The position numbers and the translations under genes are program-made. A stretch of DNA of 64,000 nt. Origin: Glandiceps talaboti. Its lineage: Eukaryota; Hemichordata; Enteropneusta; Spengelidae. Under the pieces are notes generated by a model. That model was given only the letters and a program-made list of their open reading frames with translations, was not told the origin of the DNA and made no database searches. How positions within the stretch are numbered: position 1 is the first letter of the stretch; every line of letters starts with the position of its first letter. The stretch covers positions 4,676,216 to 4,740,215 of the forward strand of contig NC_135557.1 of the NCBI RefSeq assembly GCF_964340395.1. The letters are read 5' to 3'. Shown piece after piece: positions 11,723 to 24,513 of the stretch.

Positions 11723-12650
11723 CTGTGTTATCACCATGGTCTGGTGAATTGTACTATTATCCATGCCAGGTTTTAAAGGTGCTGTGTTATCACCATGGTC
11801 TGATGAACAATGCAGACACCATGACTGTACTATTATCCATGCCAGGTTTTAAAGGTACTGTGTTATCACCATGGTGTGATGAACAATGCAAAGACCATGA
11901 TTGTACTATTATCCATGCCAGGTTTTAAAGGTACTGTGTTATCACCATGGTGTGATGAACAATGCAGAGACCATGATTGTACTATTATCCATGCCAGGTT
12001 TTAAAGGTACTGTGTTATCACCATGGTGTGATGAACAATGCAAAGACCATGATTGTACTATTATCCATGCCAGGTTTTAAAGGTACTGTGTTATCACCAT
12101 GGTGTGATGAACAATGCAGAGACCATGATTGTACTATTATCCATGCCAGGTTTTAAAGGTACTGTGTTATCACCATGGTGTGATGAACAATGCAAAGACC
12201 ATGATTGTACTATTATCCATGCCAGGTTTTAAAGGTACTGTGTTATCACCATGGTGTGATGAACAATGCAAAGACCATGATTGTACTATTATCCATGCCA
12301 GGTTTTAAAGGTACTGTGTTATCACCATGGTCTGATGAACAATGCAAAGACCATGATTGTACTATTATCCATGCCAGGTTGTAAAGGTACTGTGTTATCA
12401 CCATGGTGTGATGAACAATGCAGAGACCATGATTGTACTATTTATCCATGCCAGGTTTTAAAGGTACTGTGTTATCACCATGGTCTGATGAACAATGCAA
12501 AGACCATGATTGTACTATTATCCATGCCAGGTTTTAAAGGTACTGTGTTATCACCATGGTCTGATGAACAATGCAAAGACCATGATTGTACTATTATCCA
12601 TGCCAGGTTTTAAAGGTACTGTGTTATCAAAATGAACAATACAGAGACCA
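11723..12650 (+). repeat. 76-bp tandem repeat array (about 12 units)
   Basis: The period is exactly 76 (unit starts at 11855, 11931, 12007 and so on). Each unit contains TGTTATCACCATGGTGTGAT, a CCATGATTGTACTATTATCC block and GCCAGGTTTTAAAGGT. Units alternate between GCAAAGACC and GCAGAGACC variants in the left half, which suggests that expansion copied a two-unit block. One unit has an extra T. 76 is not a multiple of three, so the open frames here are not coding. Confidence 0.97.
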
Positions 12651-13649
12651 TGACTGTAAAGAGATTGACATCGACTACTAGCAAGGTCACCTTGAATACA
12701 ATTTATATTTGTCAGGACGTATCTCAAAATATAAGAAACCTAAAACATTTAACAAACATTATCATTCATTATCATCAATTTGAATAATGTATATATGACA
12801 TTTTTAAAATGAAAATAACCATATGTAGAGATAATCACAATTATGAGCTACTACAAAAACAATCTTTTAAACAGACATTTTTAATTTTGAAAATAAAGAC
12901 AAAAGTAAGTCATGGATGTTTGGTTTACTCTGTTACCAAAGTAGATTACAGAATTAGAAAGACAGAGAACGATGCTGATATCCTTCAATGTGAATTAAAG
13001 ATGATTATTATTCCAATGTATTTTTTCACTCTGAGACCACAAAGGTAGTCAGGTTATAGTTCAAAGTTCATTCAGTCAACTTCATTTGTGGTGGACCCCG
13101 CGTTTGTAATAATTATGTTTGTTTCTGCTTATTTTGAAAACTTATTGGGTGGTTCACCTAATACACTTAGTATTGCCTATGAGTAAAAGTTACTGAGAGA
13201 TAAGGGTCGCCTCACTTTTTTCCTCAGTCAATAAATTGCAATATTATTAAATGTGTTAGTATTTCTTTTATTGTAACTACAATAGCAAACCTTTTACACG
13301 TCTTTAAATTTTTTAAATCCATTTTCAATATATCGAGTTACAATAACATATTTGATGTATGTTGTTTCGCATTAATCATTCAAAAAGGAATCCATTATTA
13401 AATAGTTTTGTAATTTAAAAATCCCACAAAAATCGTCATCTACATACCCAGTTTAAATGTTGTGTTGACAATTGAAACCATCAGTGTGTAAAGAAAGGAC
13501 CACGAGGAATTATTTGTAGGCAACACTTGTACCCAGTACAAATGATAGAATCCAATACTGAGAGCTAAATATCAAACGTATACAAAACAAATTCCATCCT
13601 ATTATAATCTTTCTGTCATATTATTAACTGCTTTCATTTCATTTTTTTC

Positions 13650-13730
13650 CTTCTGTTAAGAGCCTATGAGCACTGTCGTGGATATATGGAGTTATATAAA
13701 TGTTTTATTTTTATTATTATTATTACTGTA
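13650..13730 (+). mobile_element. LINE 3' tail remnant (CR1/L2-like)
   Basis: GAGCCTATGAGCACTGTCGT followed by GGATATATGGAGTTATATAA and a (TTA)n tail. This is the usual 3' end layout of CR1/L2-type LINEs in invertebrates (a GCGCTATATAAAT-like block then a short A/T microsatellite). Only the tail is present. Confidence 0.5.
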
Positions 13731-14764
13731 AAATAGTGCACACCATAATGATCTAACGTCCAGACCTTAGGTCTTTTTGTCTTTTGCATGTCGTTTACAT
13801 TTAGAAAGGGCTAGCAGTGACAGGACTGCATCTTTAAGTTTAATATAGGTAACAATGTCCATTGTGTAGCTGAGTTAAAGTATATGATGTGGTATATGTT
13901 GTACACTGGTCAAATAGAAAAAGACAAATTTTGGTGAACAATCAAACATGTCGCCTGCAAGATCCAGATGTTGTTTTCGTTTTATTATGCTCAATCCAAG
14001 AGGTTACATAAGCAGACCAACTATTGGACCTTTCAGACAATAAACAATTAAATGATGAGTCAAAATATTAATACACTCAATGTATGTCTTGGCTGCAAAC
14101 CTGGAATCTGGAAACTAAATTGAAATAAATCACCGTGAATAAACATTTCTCATCAACAAAACAAACAGGAAACTATTCAAATAAAATAGTTACCATAACA
14201 AAAATATACTGTATCATTCTAATTATTCTCATATATGTACAATGTACAGCAAAAGTTGGGGGAATATGTTGAAAGATAAGTAAGTATTACGACGTAAAAG
14301 AGAGACAACTGAAATGCTATGAAAAATATTATTTTCAGTGTCGTCGTTTTCCTTTTCAATAATGTATGGTCGTCAACAAACTAAGCGAATACATCACATT
14401 TAGAAAACCGGATTGCCATATCAAATTTATGAAAATATGAAATCTGGCAAGAATAATGAGAACATGCGTATGCATTAAAAAGGTAAGTGAATACAAAGTA
14501 TATTGTTATACCGCGAAAGATAGTAATCTCAGTGTTATAATTTCAAAATTGTAATGATATTTGAGTGCCAACAGATTGGATGCATATTTCTGTTTTCTAG
14601 AGAGATGAATTTCAAACTGCAAACTATGCATCTAATGGGCATGAACACAGAAACGTAGAGAAACACGTATAATATACAGACAAATTTAACATGCATTGTA
14701 TATACACAGACAACACAGACAATCAGACATACATACATACATACAGTCAGCCAGACAGATATTT

Positions 14765-14770
14765 ACACAC

Positions 14771-14818
<48 letters not shown>
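14765..14818. repeat. (CA)n microsatellite
   Basis: Pure CA repeat with a few CG interruptions. Confidence 0.95.
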
Positions 14819-14821
<3 letters not shown>

Positions 14822-16888
14822 CACGCATACATCAACCCCATTGTCCTACATGGTTTTCGGTTCAAATTTAGATATCAGATTAAACGTGGTTGTATTAAAA
14901 TGAGCACTGGGGATTATACAATCAAACTCAAATGGTTTAACATATACAAAATATACTCACTTCATAACGTTGTATATTACATATAGTATAAGAACCCAAG
15001 GATAGCTATCATCACATTGAAGACAAGAAATATATTCAAAATCGAAATATTCCCTCCATTTTCACAGTTGCTAGCTAGAAAACAAAAATCCAACCATTCA
15101 CGATACTGTTCAAACGGGTTTATTATCGCCAAATTGTAACAAGAACAACATAACTAAGAATGAGAAAGGGTTGATGTGCCTTCGGCCCTCGATATCAGTT
15201 TGCGATTAGACTAGTGTTGCGCCGGATCGGAGTTTAGATAAAACGTAGGAAAAAAAGGCGCGAGCGACTGTCGACAGTCTAAGCCTTACCTTGTGTCTTC
15301 ACCTTGTACTGATTCTGAAGGAAAGTGACTAAGATTAAAGCAATTTTGACTGAGCTGAAAAAAATGACGAAAATATACTGTGCGTTTAAAAATAGTTCAG
15401 CTTAAAAAACACTTGAAAACACATTTGGACACATTTTTCATACTCGGCGTCAATTTTTGTGGCAAAAACGTCGAGGTTGACAAAATTCACTGTGTAACAA
15501 GTTACAATTCTCCTAATAGTGACGTACTCGTAATATCCTTTCAATCGATTATAAAAAAATGTAGATCAAATGTATTGTCAATTCTTCTGTATTTTGGCAA
15601 AGTAATTCATACATCACACAAACTGTAAATAAACAGCTATCAAAAAATAACACCTACATTTTCATGTTAACGTCGTTGTCTTCTCTGTAAATTCAACTGC
15701 AATATAGACATTTAAGAATTCCACGATCAAGAGGGGAGGGGACAATAAGGAGCGGGAATATGAAAAACAAGTATACTTGAAAGCACATATCTAGTACAAG
15801 TATTGTTCTGGACACAAAAGACACAGCGATAACCCTTGGTTACATTGTTATTATTAACGTTTGTCAGATCTATTGGACTTCAATAATGAAAGAAATAGTA
15901 TCCATGTAATTCGCCAAATGACGAGTAATCATCTCCCAAACTGTTCAAACATAACAAAGTTACTGAATCGTCTATCAAAGATCAGTTTATCAAAAAAGCG
16001 TGTATGAAATGTGAATATAGTTTCGTGCCTACCTGGTTTGGATGATTGCAGACAGTCACATGCAACACTGGACGACTAGTGGTAACTTTACTTGAAGTCA
16101 GGGACTGAAATATAGTGTGGGAGTGGCGAAATGCAAATTAATATTAAGCCTGACCATTTCATTGATGAAAACTATCATTGAAATGCAAATTTATAGTCAG
16201 TTCGACCATTCCTTTCAAGTTGGTTAAAACTCAGCCCACTACAGTGGTTTGAGGTCAAACCTATCATGTACATTTTTTTTCTATCTAGATATCAAATGTT
16301 TATATCTACGAATAATGCTTTGCTAACACCAAGATCACTCACCCTGGTTCACTCGAGAAGCCAAAATTCTGATAACATTATCTCTGTAGAATGTAACAGT
16401 CAACATATTTAGTTGTCCTAGCAACTACCTTCGTCACTGTTTCAATATAACGTTAGACGTTTCAATTCCTTTATATATATGTTGATTCTCAGTGACACTG
16501 TTTAGCTGTAGAAGTAGAACACCCTCAACAAATAATTGAAATTTCTCTACCAAAGAAACCTACTTTATGTTTGGAAGTATTTATTATGTACTAGTAACTT
16601 TCTACATGATAACAAAACACCTCTGACAGATTTATTGGTAGTAAATGGTCTTGTATTGATAAGTAAACGATTTGAGTCACTTCAAGCATCGCTGGTCAAT
16701 AACAATATGTCGTTGTTCAATGTTGAGCAGTCTAGCATATACATACGCTATTGTAATTATCGTTGGACAGGGGTAAATACAATTATTGAATTATTATTTA
16801 TAATAACAACAATAATAATAATACAATGATATTTAAAAAAGCTTGGTAATCTTTTCAATAGTCATCATCATAATTTTTTGTTATCTAT

Positions 16889-16892
16889 CTAA

Positions 16893-16928
<36 letters not shown>

Positions 16929-16947
16929 CATCCATCCATCCAGTCTG

Positions 16948-16994
<47 letters not shown>
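16889..16994. repeat. compound (TCTA)n-(TCCA)n-(CTGT)n microsatellite
   Basis: Three adjacent tetranucleotide tracts that differ by single substitutions, so one likely evolved from the other. Confidence 0.95.
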
Positions 16995-17324
16995 GTCTTG
17001 ATAAACGGTAATTAGATGTGTTGTTGATAAGTATATCTGTATGCGATGACCTCTCTAGTTATATATCTGTGTATGTGATGACTTATGTTCCGACCTCTCT
17101 AACTCTATATATGTTGTCATGTCATGATCCAATCACTTCAAATATCTTCGCAGTTTAAATACCAGCTGTACTATCTCAAAACCCTTACTTCTACGGTGCA
17201 ATCCACCAACAAAACTAACCTTTAAAAAGTTCGTAAAGAAAGTAACTTAAGTTATATTTTCGCATACGTTTCTACATTGATGACCTAACCGAAATACACA
17301 TTTACATTTAGTCTTCGATCAGTT

Positions 17325-18260
17325 GAACTACATTGATCATCTAGTACTAGGTTAGAGAATAGATCAGGTGAACTACATTGATAATCTAGCACTAGGTTGG
17401 AGAATAGATCTGATGAACTACATTGATCATCTAGTACTATGTTAGAGAATAGATCTGATGAACTACATTGATCTTCTAGTACTAGGTTAGAGAATAGATC
17501 TGATGAACTACATTGATCTTCTAGTACTAGGTTGGAGAATAGATCTGATGAACTACATTGATCATCTAGTACTAGGTTGGAGAATAGATCTGATGAACTA
17601 CGTTGATCATCTAGTACTAGGTTGGAGAATAGATCAGGTGAACTACATTGATCATCTAGTACTAGGTTGGAGAATAGATCAGGTGAACTACATTGATCAT
17701 CTAGTACTAGGTTGGAGAATAGATCAGGTGAACTACATTGATCATCTAGTACTAGGTTGGAGAATAGATCAGGTGAACTATATTGATCATCTAGTACTAG
17801 GTTGGAGAATAGATCAGGTGAACTACATTGATCATCTAGTACTAGGTTAGAGAATAGATCAGGTGAACTTCATTGATCTTCTAGTACTAGGTTAGAGAAT
17901 AGATCAGGTGAACTACATTGATCATCTAGTACTAGGTTGGAAAATAGATCAGGTGAACTACATTGATCATCTAGTACTAGGTTGGAGAATAGATCAGGTG
18001 AACTACATTGATCATCTAGTACTAGGTTGGAGAATAGATCAGGTGAACTACATTGATCATCTAGTACTAGGTTGGAGAATAGATCTGATAAACTACATTG
18101 ATCATCTAGTACTAGGTTGGAGAATAGATCAGGTGAACTACATTGATAATCTAGTACTAGGTTGGAGAATAGATCAGGTGAACTACATTGATCTTCTAGT
18201 ACTAGGTTAGAGAATAGATCAGGTGAACTACATTGATCATCTAGTACTAGGTTAGAGAAT
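17325..18260. repeat. 45-bp minisatellite, 21 units
   Basis: The unit starts GAACTACATTGATCATCTAG and continues TACTAGGTTGGAGAATAGAT. The period is 45 without slippage from 17325 to the last unit at 18225. Since 45 is 15 codons, long frames are open on both strands (for example YIDHLVLGWRIDQV on plus and SNLVLDDQCSSPDLF on minus). Units differ at a few fixed places (GATCAGGT or GATCTGAT; GTTGG or GTTAG), with CAGGT units mostly in the middle and right. I treat it as non-coding because no splice site or flanking coding exon is evident. Confidence 0.95.
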
Positions 18261-18510
18261 CCTCCCTCCGACCACAAGAGGGCGGGCTTCGATATAGAAG
18301 TTGAAATATGACGAACCATTAAAAGTAATTCAAATTGTCCTCGAACATTTGCTGACATTGATTCCGTTATGCAAACACGAATTGTACATTTTACATGCTA
18401 TTTTATGTTGTGAAGAAATAGCGTATTTTGTTAGTAGATTATCAAGCCACTGACGTGAATTAGCGTAGGCCTGGGGGCATGTACTTGTTGAAGACGGGTA
18501 AAAATAAAAT

Positions 18511-18526
18511 GTGTGTGTGTGTGTGT

Positions 18527-18557
<31 letters not shown>
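18511..18557. repeat. (TG)n microsatellite
   Basis: TG repeat with one CTG interruption, followed by a G run. Confidence 0.95.
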
Positions 18558-19785
18558 AGGGAGGGGGGGGGGTTAAATAAAAGCTGCGACTTCACCAGGA
18601 CATTTTGAATTCGAAATACCCATAATCAATATTCGATGTTTTTTAAAAAGACGATATATGTTATATTTGGTAACCCAGAGTTTTTGCAAATACAGAATTG
18701 CTTCTTTACTAAACGATGTATTTTACAATGTCAATATCGCAAGGTTCAGCCTAGACCAACTCAATGGCTAAACAAATTGAAATTTGAATACGAATGTGAG
18801 TCAGTGACCTCCGACAATGCGGGGCTATAATGTCATCTAGGGACTTTATGACGCCATTTTACTTCAAGTTGTCAGAGTTGAAATACCTGATATACCCAGG
18901 TAAGTTGTCGTTTATACGTGAATACAGCTTAATTAGATCGTTAATTAATCATTCTGGAGCCGATTCCTTGTATGTTGTTGAAACTACATTTTGTCGACCT
19001 GGGTCATATCAAGAGGTATATTCATAATGAGAGGGAAAATCAAGTAATCTAGCGTCGTTACGGTGGTTAACCCGGGAGGTCAATGTAGCATTAGATATCT
19101 CAAGCCACATATAGGTACTTTAAGATAAATGGCATGTCATCACCTACCAGTCGATTTAACAGATTCTAAATAGATTAGTTAAGCACTTGCTTATTCAGGT
19201 ATAACAATGTATTATTATATTAAGGTGAAATGCACCTCGACTTTGAAAGTCGTCGGATCACTTTCAAATTTGTACCAGTGGTAGATTATGATGGAAGATT
19301 AATATTTTTGGAAAAAAAATTGGGGGTCCACCGTCTAGTTTTTGAAGGAGGGCGCCCTCTAGAGTTTCAATGTTCTGGTTTCGTTCAAAAAAACCATATG
19401 TCAATAAATGAATCCCTGGCAATATCATTTTTGGATGAATATAATTTTTTCAGTTCTTTTTGCTTTCTTAATAATATGGTGCTTACGTTCATGTCAAATA
19501 ATAAGAATATTTGTGTTTTATTTCAAGATTAACAATCAAAAATGAAAAAAATTTTGACATTTTTTTTTTGAAAAAAAAATATTTTAAAATTTTTTTGCTA
19601 TTTCCCCGTTTTAACTTTTTGAAATAATTTGATGAAAGATAAACCTAATCATGCCAATCAAATAAATGGAAAAAAAAATTGGGGTCGCCATACAAACTTT
19701 TCAGATATTTTACATCAAAGTCACACGGTTACAATGCATTCCAATGTCTTCCAATGGGTATTTATGGTATCATGTTGTCACATTG

Positions 19786-19799
19786 GTTGCCATGGAAAC
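19786..19799. promoter_or_regulatory. RFX X-box-like motif
   Basis: GTTGCCATGGAAAC fits the two half-sites of the X-box bound by RFX factors (RYYNYY-N-RRNRAC). No gene start is visible beside it, so a regulatory role is a guess. Confidence 0.25.
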
Positions 19800-21546
19800 A
19801 GTAACATAGTGGTAATCATTGATGTAACTAATGTTCCCTCCTAAAATGAGATTTGGTTGGAAAACTATAAATGTGTGTAACTATAGTTACTATAAAAGAA
19901 AACAACTTGAAACATACACCCTGCGAGAAACCAAGATGGCTTCCCCTATTACGGAGGTATGGATCAAACAACCATAACATAACAATGCATGTATGTATGT
20001 TATTGTGTGTGTGTGTGTGTTGTCTGTCTGTCTCTGTGTGCTTCACCACCAATCTGCCTTGCAACCTGAGAGAAAGCAGTAAAACTTGAATAGGCAAAGG
20101 CTACAGAAGTCAAAGTACCCAAACCAAGAAACAGAAGGCTTGATTTGATCCAATCATTCAAAGACCATTTTTATTCTTTTTTTTCAGATTTCAGGTTTGC
20201 TTCAAGCTAATTTCATTGTTTCCTTATTTTAACAAATTAAACTACTTGTATTTTATTTTTGGATGTGATATTATAATATATTTGTAATATTATTCAGGCA
20301 AGCAGTTTGTATAGAAATGAATAGAACTTACAATCAAGACCATCTCAATCAATATCATGGTAGATTATCTCCACTTTTCTGTCATGATTGATGTGTTTGT
20401 ACATAGTGTATACATAAATGAGAACTACTCCTGTCTCTGCTAGTGATGTAATGAAAAGATGTAAGACTTTGCTAACTATTAAACATGGAATATGCTCATT
20501 GCAACTGAATTCTGCTGGATAAGAAGTTGATCATTTACAAAACCATAATGTGCCTGTGTTGATATACAGACAATGAACACACAAGCAATCAATCAAAATA
20601 CAAATTAGCAACCATCAGCAAATTTTGACAAATAGAAAGTAATATTTATTAACATTAAAAACAACATGACAGCTTTTTATGAAAGTGAGGATAACATTGT
20701 CTTCTAATTTCATCAAATAGATGACAATTATTGGTAAACCCAGATACGTTCAAATCTCACCCATATTTATATTTAAACTTACATTAATATCCAAACAATG
20801 GCATGACTATTTTTTTTAACCATGAACTAACACAAATTTCAGTACTGTAATATTCTGAATTCAACAGTCACGGACGGCATAGAAAGCATGTATCATGTTA
20901 CATAATCTAAGCAACATGAGGACACATATATTGACAACATCCATAAAAGACACATTACCTTCACTAAGGTGCATGAATTGTGTAAGAAATTACCCCCAGA
21001 GAGAGAGAAATATTGGAGCCTCTAGCCTAAGAATTGTCAAGTTTAGGTGATGCTGGCATTGGAATACATTTAGTCCATCAAATATTACATGCATCATTGT
21101 TCACAAAATTATTTAGTAACACTAGCTGGCAGTTTATGAGAACAGTCTTGCAGAACTGAATGGTATTCAGAAGGTGTGATTATCATTACCACTGTTGATC
21201 ACTTTCATCAACAAGGAACTGTAAATGGCTGTACTTTTTCAGTAACAACAACATTTGTGTTCACATTCCCCTGGAGAGAGTGGTGTACTGGTTTCTATAT
21301 TGTTCTTTACTTTGTGAATTTGAACCAGCAAAGTGTATAAAAAAAAATTCTTAGACACTCGGATGAAGAAGTAATCTTCATGTTTACTGTGTTAGCTCAT
21401 GGTAGATTGCTGACATCTCAATATTGGCCTTGCAATAGCTGATGTAAGGTTTTGTAAGCTAATACAAGTGTCACCACTAGTGGGTTATCACCACAAACAT
21501 CACATCTGACACATCACTTTCAGTCCATTTCTTGCAGTGGAATTTG

Positions 21547-21570
21547 TCAGCATTTGTACATGTGTAAGCC
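21547..21570 (-). CDS. candidate last coding exon of a small minus-strand gene
   Basis: On the minus strand TTTTATTTTCTATTCAG is a good acceptor. In phase with the donor at 22699 the reading is GLHMYKC then TGA. It would be the end of a protein whose visible upstream part ends MKKTPK. I do not recognise the protein. Two more in-frame TGA codons follow before a Cys-rich open stretch (CVRCDVCGD), which is curious but may be chance. Confidence 0.2.
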   Translation of the reverse strand, partial: GLHMYKC

Positions 21571-22698
21571 CTGAATAGAAAATAAAACATAACAGACATT
21601 TAATTAATAATCAGTTGGTAACTTACATTATGATATAAAATTAGTTCACAAACTTAACTTTCTCTCAGTGAAATAAAATACTTATAATAATATTTAAAGT
21701 TTATCTCATACATTTACTTGAAGTAGTGACATTGGAGATATGGCTATATTATTCACACATGAACAGAACATCATCCAATCCACACAAACAAAGTGGTAAA
21801 CCTAAATGATGTTTATTTTGTAAATTTGCAAAAAATTGTTGAATCTTTCAGTAAGTGAGTAGTTTTATTTATAAAGTTCATAAACTACAAATTGCAATTT
21901 TAAATGTTGTAACTGAAGGATTTACATCTACATGTGGAAAGCAAGGTCTCTTAACAAAACTGTATGTTAGACAAAACAAAGTTATGATCAGTCTAGTATT
22001 CATAAAGTGAAATTATTATTTTTACCTATAGTCAAAATATAGCAGCCACACACAAAAAAAAATTCATGCTAGTGGGAAATGTTGTCTAAATCTATGTGAT
22101 CTCATGATCTTTGAGTGCTAAACTCAGATGAGCTAAGAAAAAAGCTAAAAGAAACAAAATTACAAATAAATAAATAATTAAATAACGCTACAATTATTAG
22201 TTAAAATTTCAAAGTTTCAAGGAAGAGACCACAGACATTTCATCATGAGATCAAAACTATCCACTCTAAACCGTGTCTAATAAAATTGTTTGTAGCAGAG
22301 GTTTGTAGTACGTACGTGTATGACACATGTGACAGCCGATACGAATTCATTTTGGTACGTTTTCTCTTCATCAACCCTCCCCATATCCAATGTTGTTTGT
22401 TTCCCGAGTGGAATGTACGTACATGTCCGTTGAATGAAAACAAAATGGCTGTCACTCGATCATATTCCAATGCGTCGGTAATAATCAATGTGCACGTTTT
22501 AGAAATACAATAACTTCTAAACTTTCACAGTTTGAGGTTTCGCTTGATAATAGTTGATTATATGCCATTCTGTCTAAAGGAGTTATTGGCCCACGCTTGC
22601 AAAATTGATACGATCGTCACTAGTGTACTACTCCACAAGTGTACACACATAGCATGCGTAATATACACCACATAGCGTACAGAAAGTTTGAAACTTAC

Positions 22699-22766
22699 CT
22701 TGGGGGTTTTCTTCATTTTATCTGTCACATTTGTAAAGAGAGATCCTGAGGTTCGATCAAGGAGGG
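22699..22766 (-). CDS. candidate exon ending MKKTPK before a perfect donor
   Basis: On the minus strand an open frame from about 22766 runs through LFTNVTDKMKKTPK and stops at AAG|GTAAGT, a consensus splice donor. The frame is closed by TAG upstream, so either translation starts at the ATG at 22716, or an acceptor lies within this stretch. No family is recognised. The divergent gene at 24.3 kb lies about 1.6 kb away, so the space between could be a shared promoter region. Confidence 0.25.
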
Positions 22767-22784
22767 TATTAGACTACATTTGAC

Positions 22785-22811
22785 CATGGAAGTATAACTT
22801 ATACTTCCATG
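22785..22811. repeat. 27-bp perfect palindrome
   Basis: CATGGAAGTATAA and its complement are separated by a single C. Confidence 0.9.
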
Positions 22812-24295
22812 ATTTGACTCAGTGACTGTACCCGCTGCTGAATTACAACAATTGACATGTGGAAAACATGATGAAAGGTCCCGGGACAGAGGTGGACTGT
22901 GATGGTGACATTGTACTTTTTTCATGTCTACTTCCGAGTTTGATCGGTAGTTCATAGAGAAAGTTGGATACTTCGGAGCGATATTCGTACGTATTCAACT
23001 TTGCAGTCACAACGATCAGGGGGTCAACACGAAAACAATAACGCGAGACCCAAATTGACGTTCGCATTCCTTTGACTACACTCGTATTTATTTCTAGTCA
23101 CAGAATGCTTTTGCTACAAAAAGCCCGTTTTGTCGTAGACTCGTAATGCTACATAGTTGCACCCTTGTCTAAACACATACTTCAAAAGCTACAAAATTAA
23201 AATAGGTCGGGGTTATGTTGTGACTACTGAATACAGACGGGGAGTACGACCAGATTGCAGATCAATTTTGAGTTTGTGCGAGTCGTCGATCCGTTCGTCG
23301 TCCATTCTCTACGCCTAGATAATTTCAGTGCACCATGATTCATGAAATAGATGGATTTAGCTCGTGATCGAGCTACAAAAGCAACAGAAGATGTGGCTAA
23401 TTTTTAAATTACGGCTCAACTTTGAAATGGAATGGGTACATTTTTAGTTTAGATGCATGATGGACTGTAAGTTTATCGTAAAAAACTAGACGTGTTTATA
23501 CCGGAAGTGATAGTTGTTCTTTCACTGGGGATGCGCACACACATGCGCAGAACTCCAAAATAACCGAGGCGCGTTCTACGTTAACATTGACAGAAAACAA
23601 TATTGACCGATGTGTTATTGTAATAACTTGTAGCCAAGGCAACCGTGACACCTTTTTTGCAACGGACGACAAATTGTTGTAACACTCCAACTATTTATAT
23701 GTGGTTCGTTTCGATAGGATCAACAGATTTATAAAAGTATTGGTCTGACGGAGACTCACTCCCAGGATGACAAGGAGAGAATACCTTTACATTTTTACAT
23801 TTAAATTCCTTGTGAACTATAGCCATAGCTAAGTCGTTTGTCTTTACTGTCTGATTTGGTAACTACATCGAAGTAACAGCGCCCTCTCTGACCCATTATG
23901 GGTGCAGATATAATCATTTCAATCATTTTAATTCTAAAATAACTAACACGTAAGCTACGTTTTCTGAATTGATCTTGATAGCATTTCTTCCTATCCATTG
24001 ATGAACAAGTACCAATGTTAGCATCATTGGGTTGATTCAACAGCACAGTATATAATAACTGCTAGTGTTCGATGTCACCTTTGATCTCCAGGTCGACCAT
24101 TTATGACACTAGAGTCGCCCCAACACCTACGAGACATTGAATATCATTTGGCATAAAATGTATGTTTGGGTAATAAAGTATCGTTATTGTTTAAAGTATA
24201 AAGTATTGTAAATTCTAATTCTGTATTTATTTTGTTTAATTAATTTGTCAATCTTATAATTCCTGCTTCTTCTTTTTTCCTTCATGACAATTTAG
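22812..24295. other. intergenic region upstream of the methyltransferase gene
   Basis: It contains more CpG dinucleotides around 22990-23320 and 23500-23600 than most of the window, which would suit a promoter, but no TATA box or defined start is identifiable. A strong acceptor (CTTCTTTTTTCC...TTTAG at 24295) implies that an upstream 5' UTR exon lies somewhere here. Confidence 0.35.
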
Positions 24296-24332
24296 AATTG
24301 ACATCCGACGTAGAATTTGACTAGATATAATC

Positions 24333-24513
24333 ATGCTGGAAGAGATAACAAGTGTCATGAATGACGAAGAATATCATGAACGATTTGATATATGTCTGAG
24401 GAATGGTCTTTCGTTGAGACCAGCAAAGAGTGTAGCCTACATGAATGAAGTGTTTCACAACTTATGCATTGACACTGACAGGGAGCTACGAGTACTTGCC
24501 ATTGGGACTGGAA

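Larger units (their letters stand above)
12651..17324. other. gene-free stretch
   Basis: No exon with family resemblance is seen on either strand. It holds the LINE tail and microsatellites listed separately. The ORF-sized stretches at 12809-13048, 15380-15628 and 16536-16829 have no splice sites, motifs or composition that support them. Confidence 0.4.
18261..21546. other. gene-free stretch; possible 3' UTR on minus strand at right
   Basis: Contains a (TG)n tract at 18511-18557, poly-A/poly-T patches around 19540-19610 and no convincing exon. The right part (20160-21546) is AT-rich and lacks open frames on both strands; if the candidate minus-strand gene at 21547-22766 is real, this would be its 3' untranslated region. 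Confidence 0.3.

Noticed and set aside
12281-12613. 110-codon open frame on the plus strand
   Set aside because: Repeat artefact: it cycles through three frames of the 76-bp unit.
17870-18358. 162-codon open frame on the minus strand
   Set aside because: It is made almost wholly of the 45-bp repeat, with no domain or splice support. Kept only as an observation on the repeat.
19230-19844. Two plus-strand open frames near 19.2-19.8 kb
   Set aside because: Low-complexity A/T patches, no motif and no splice context.
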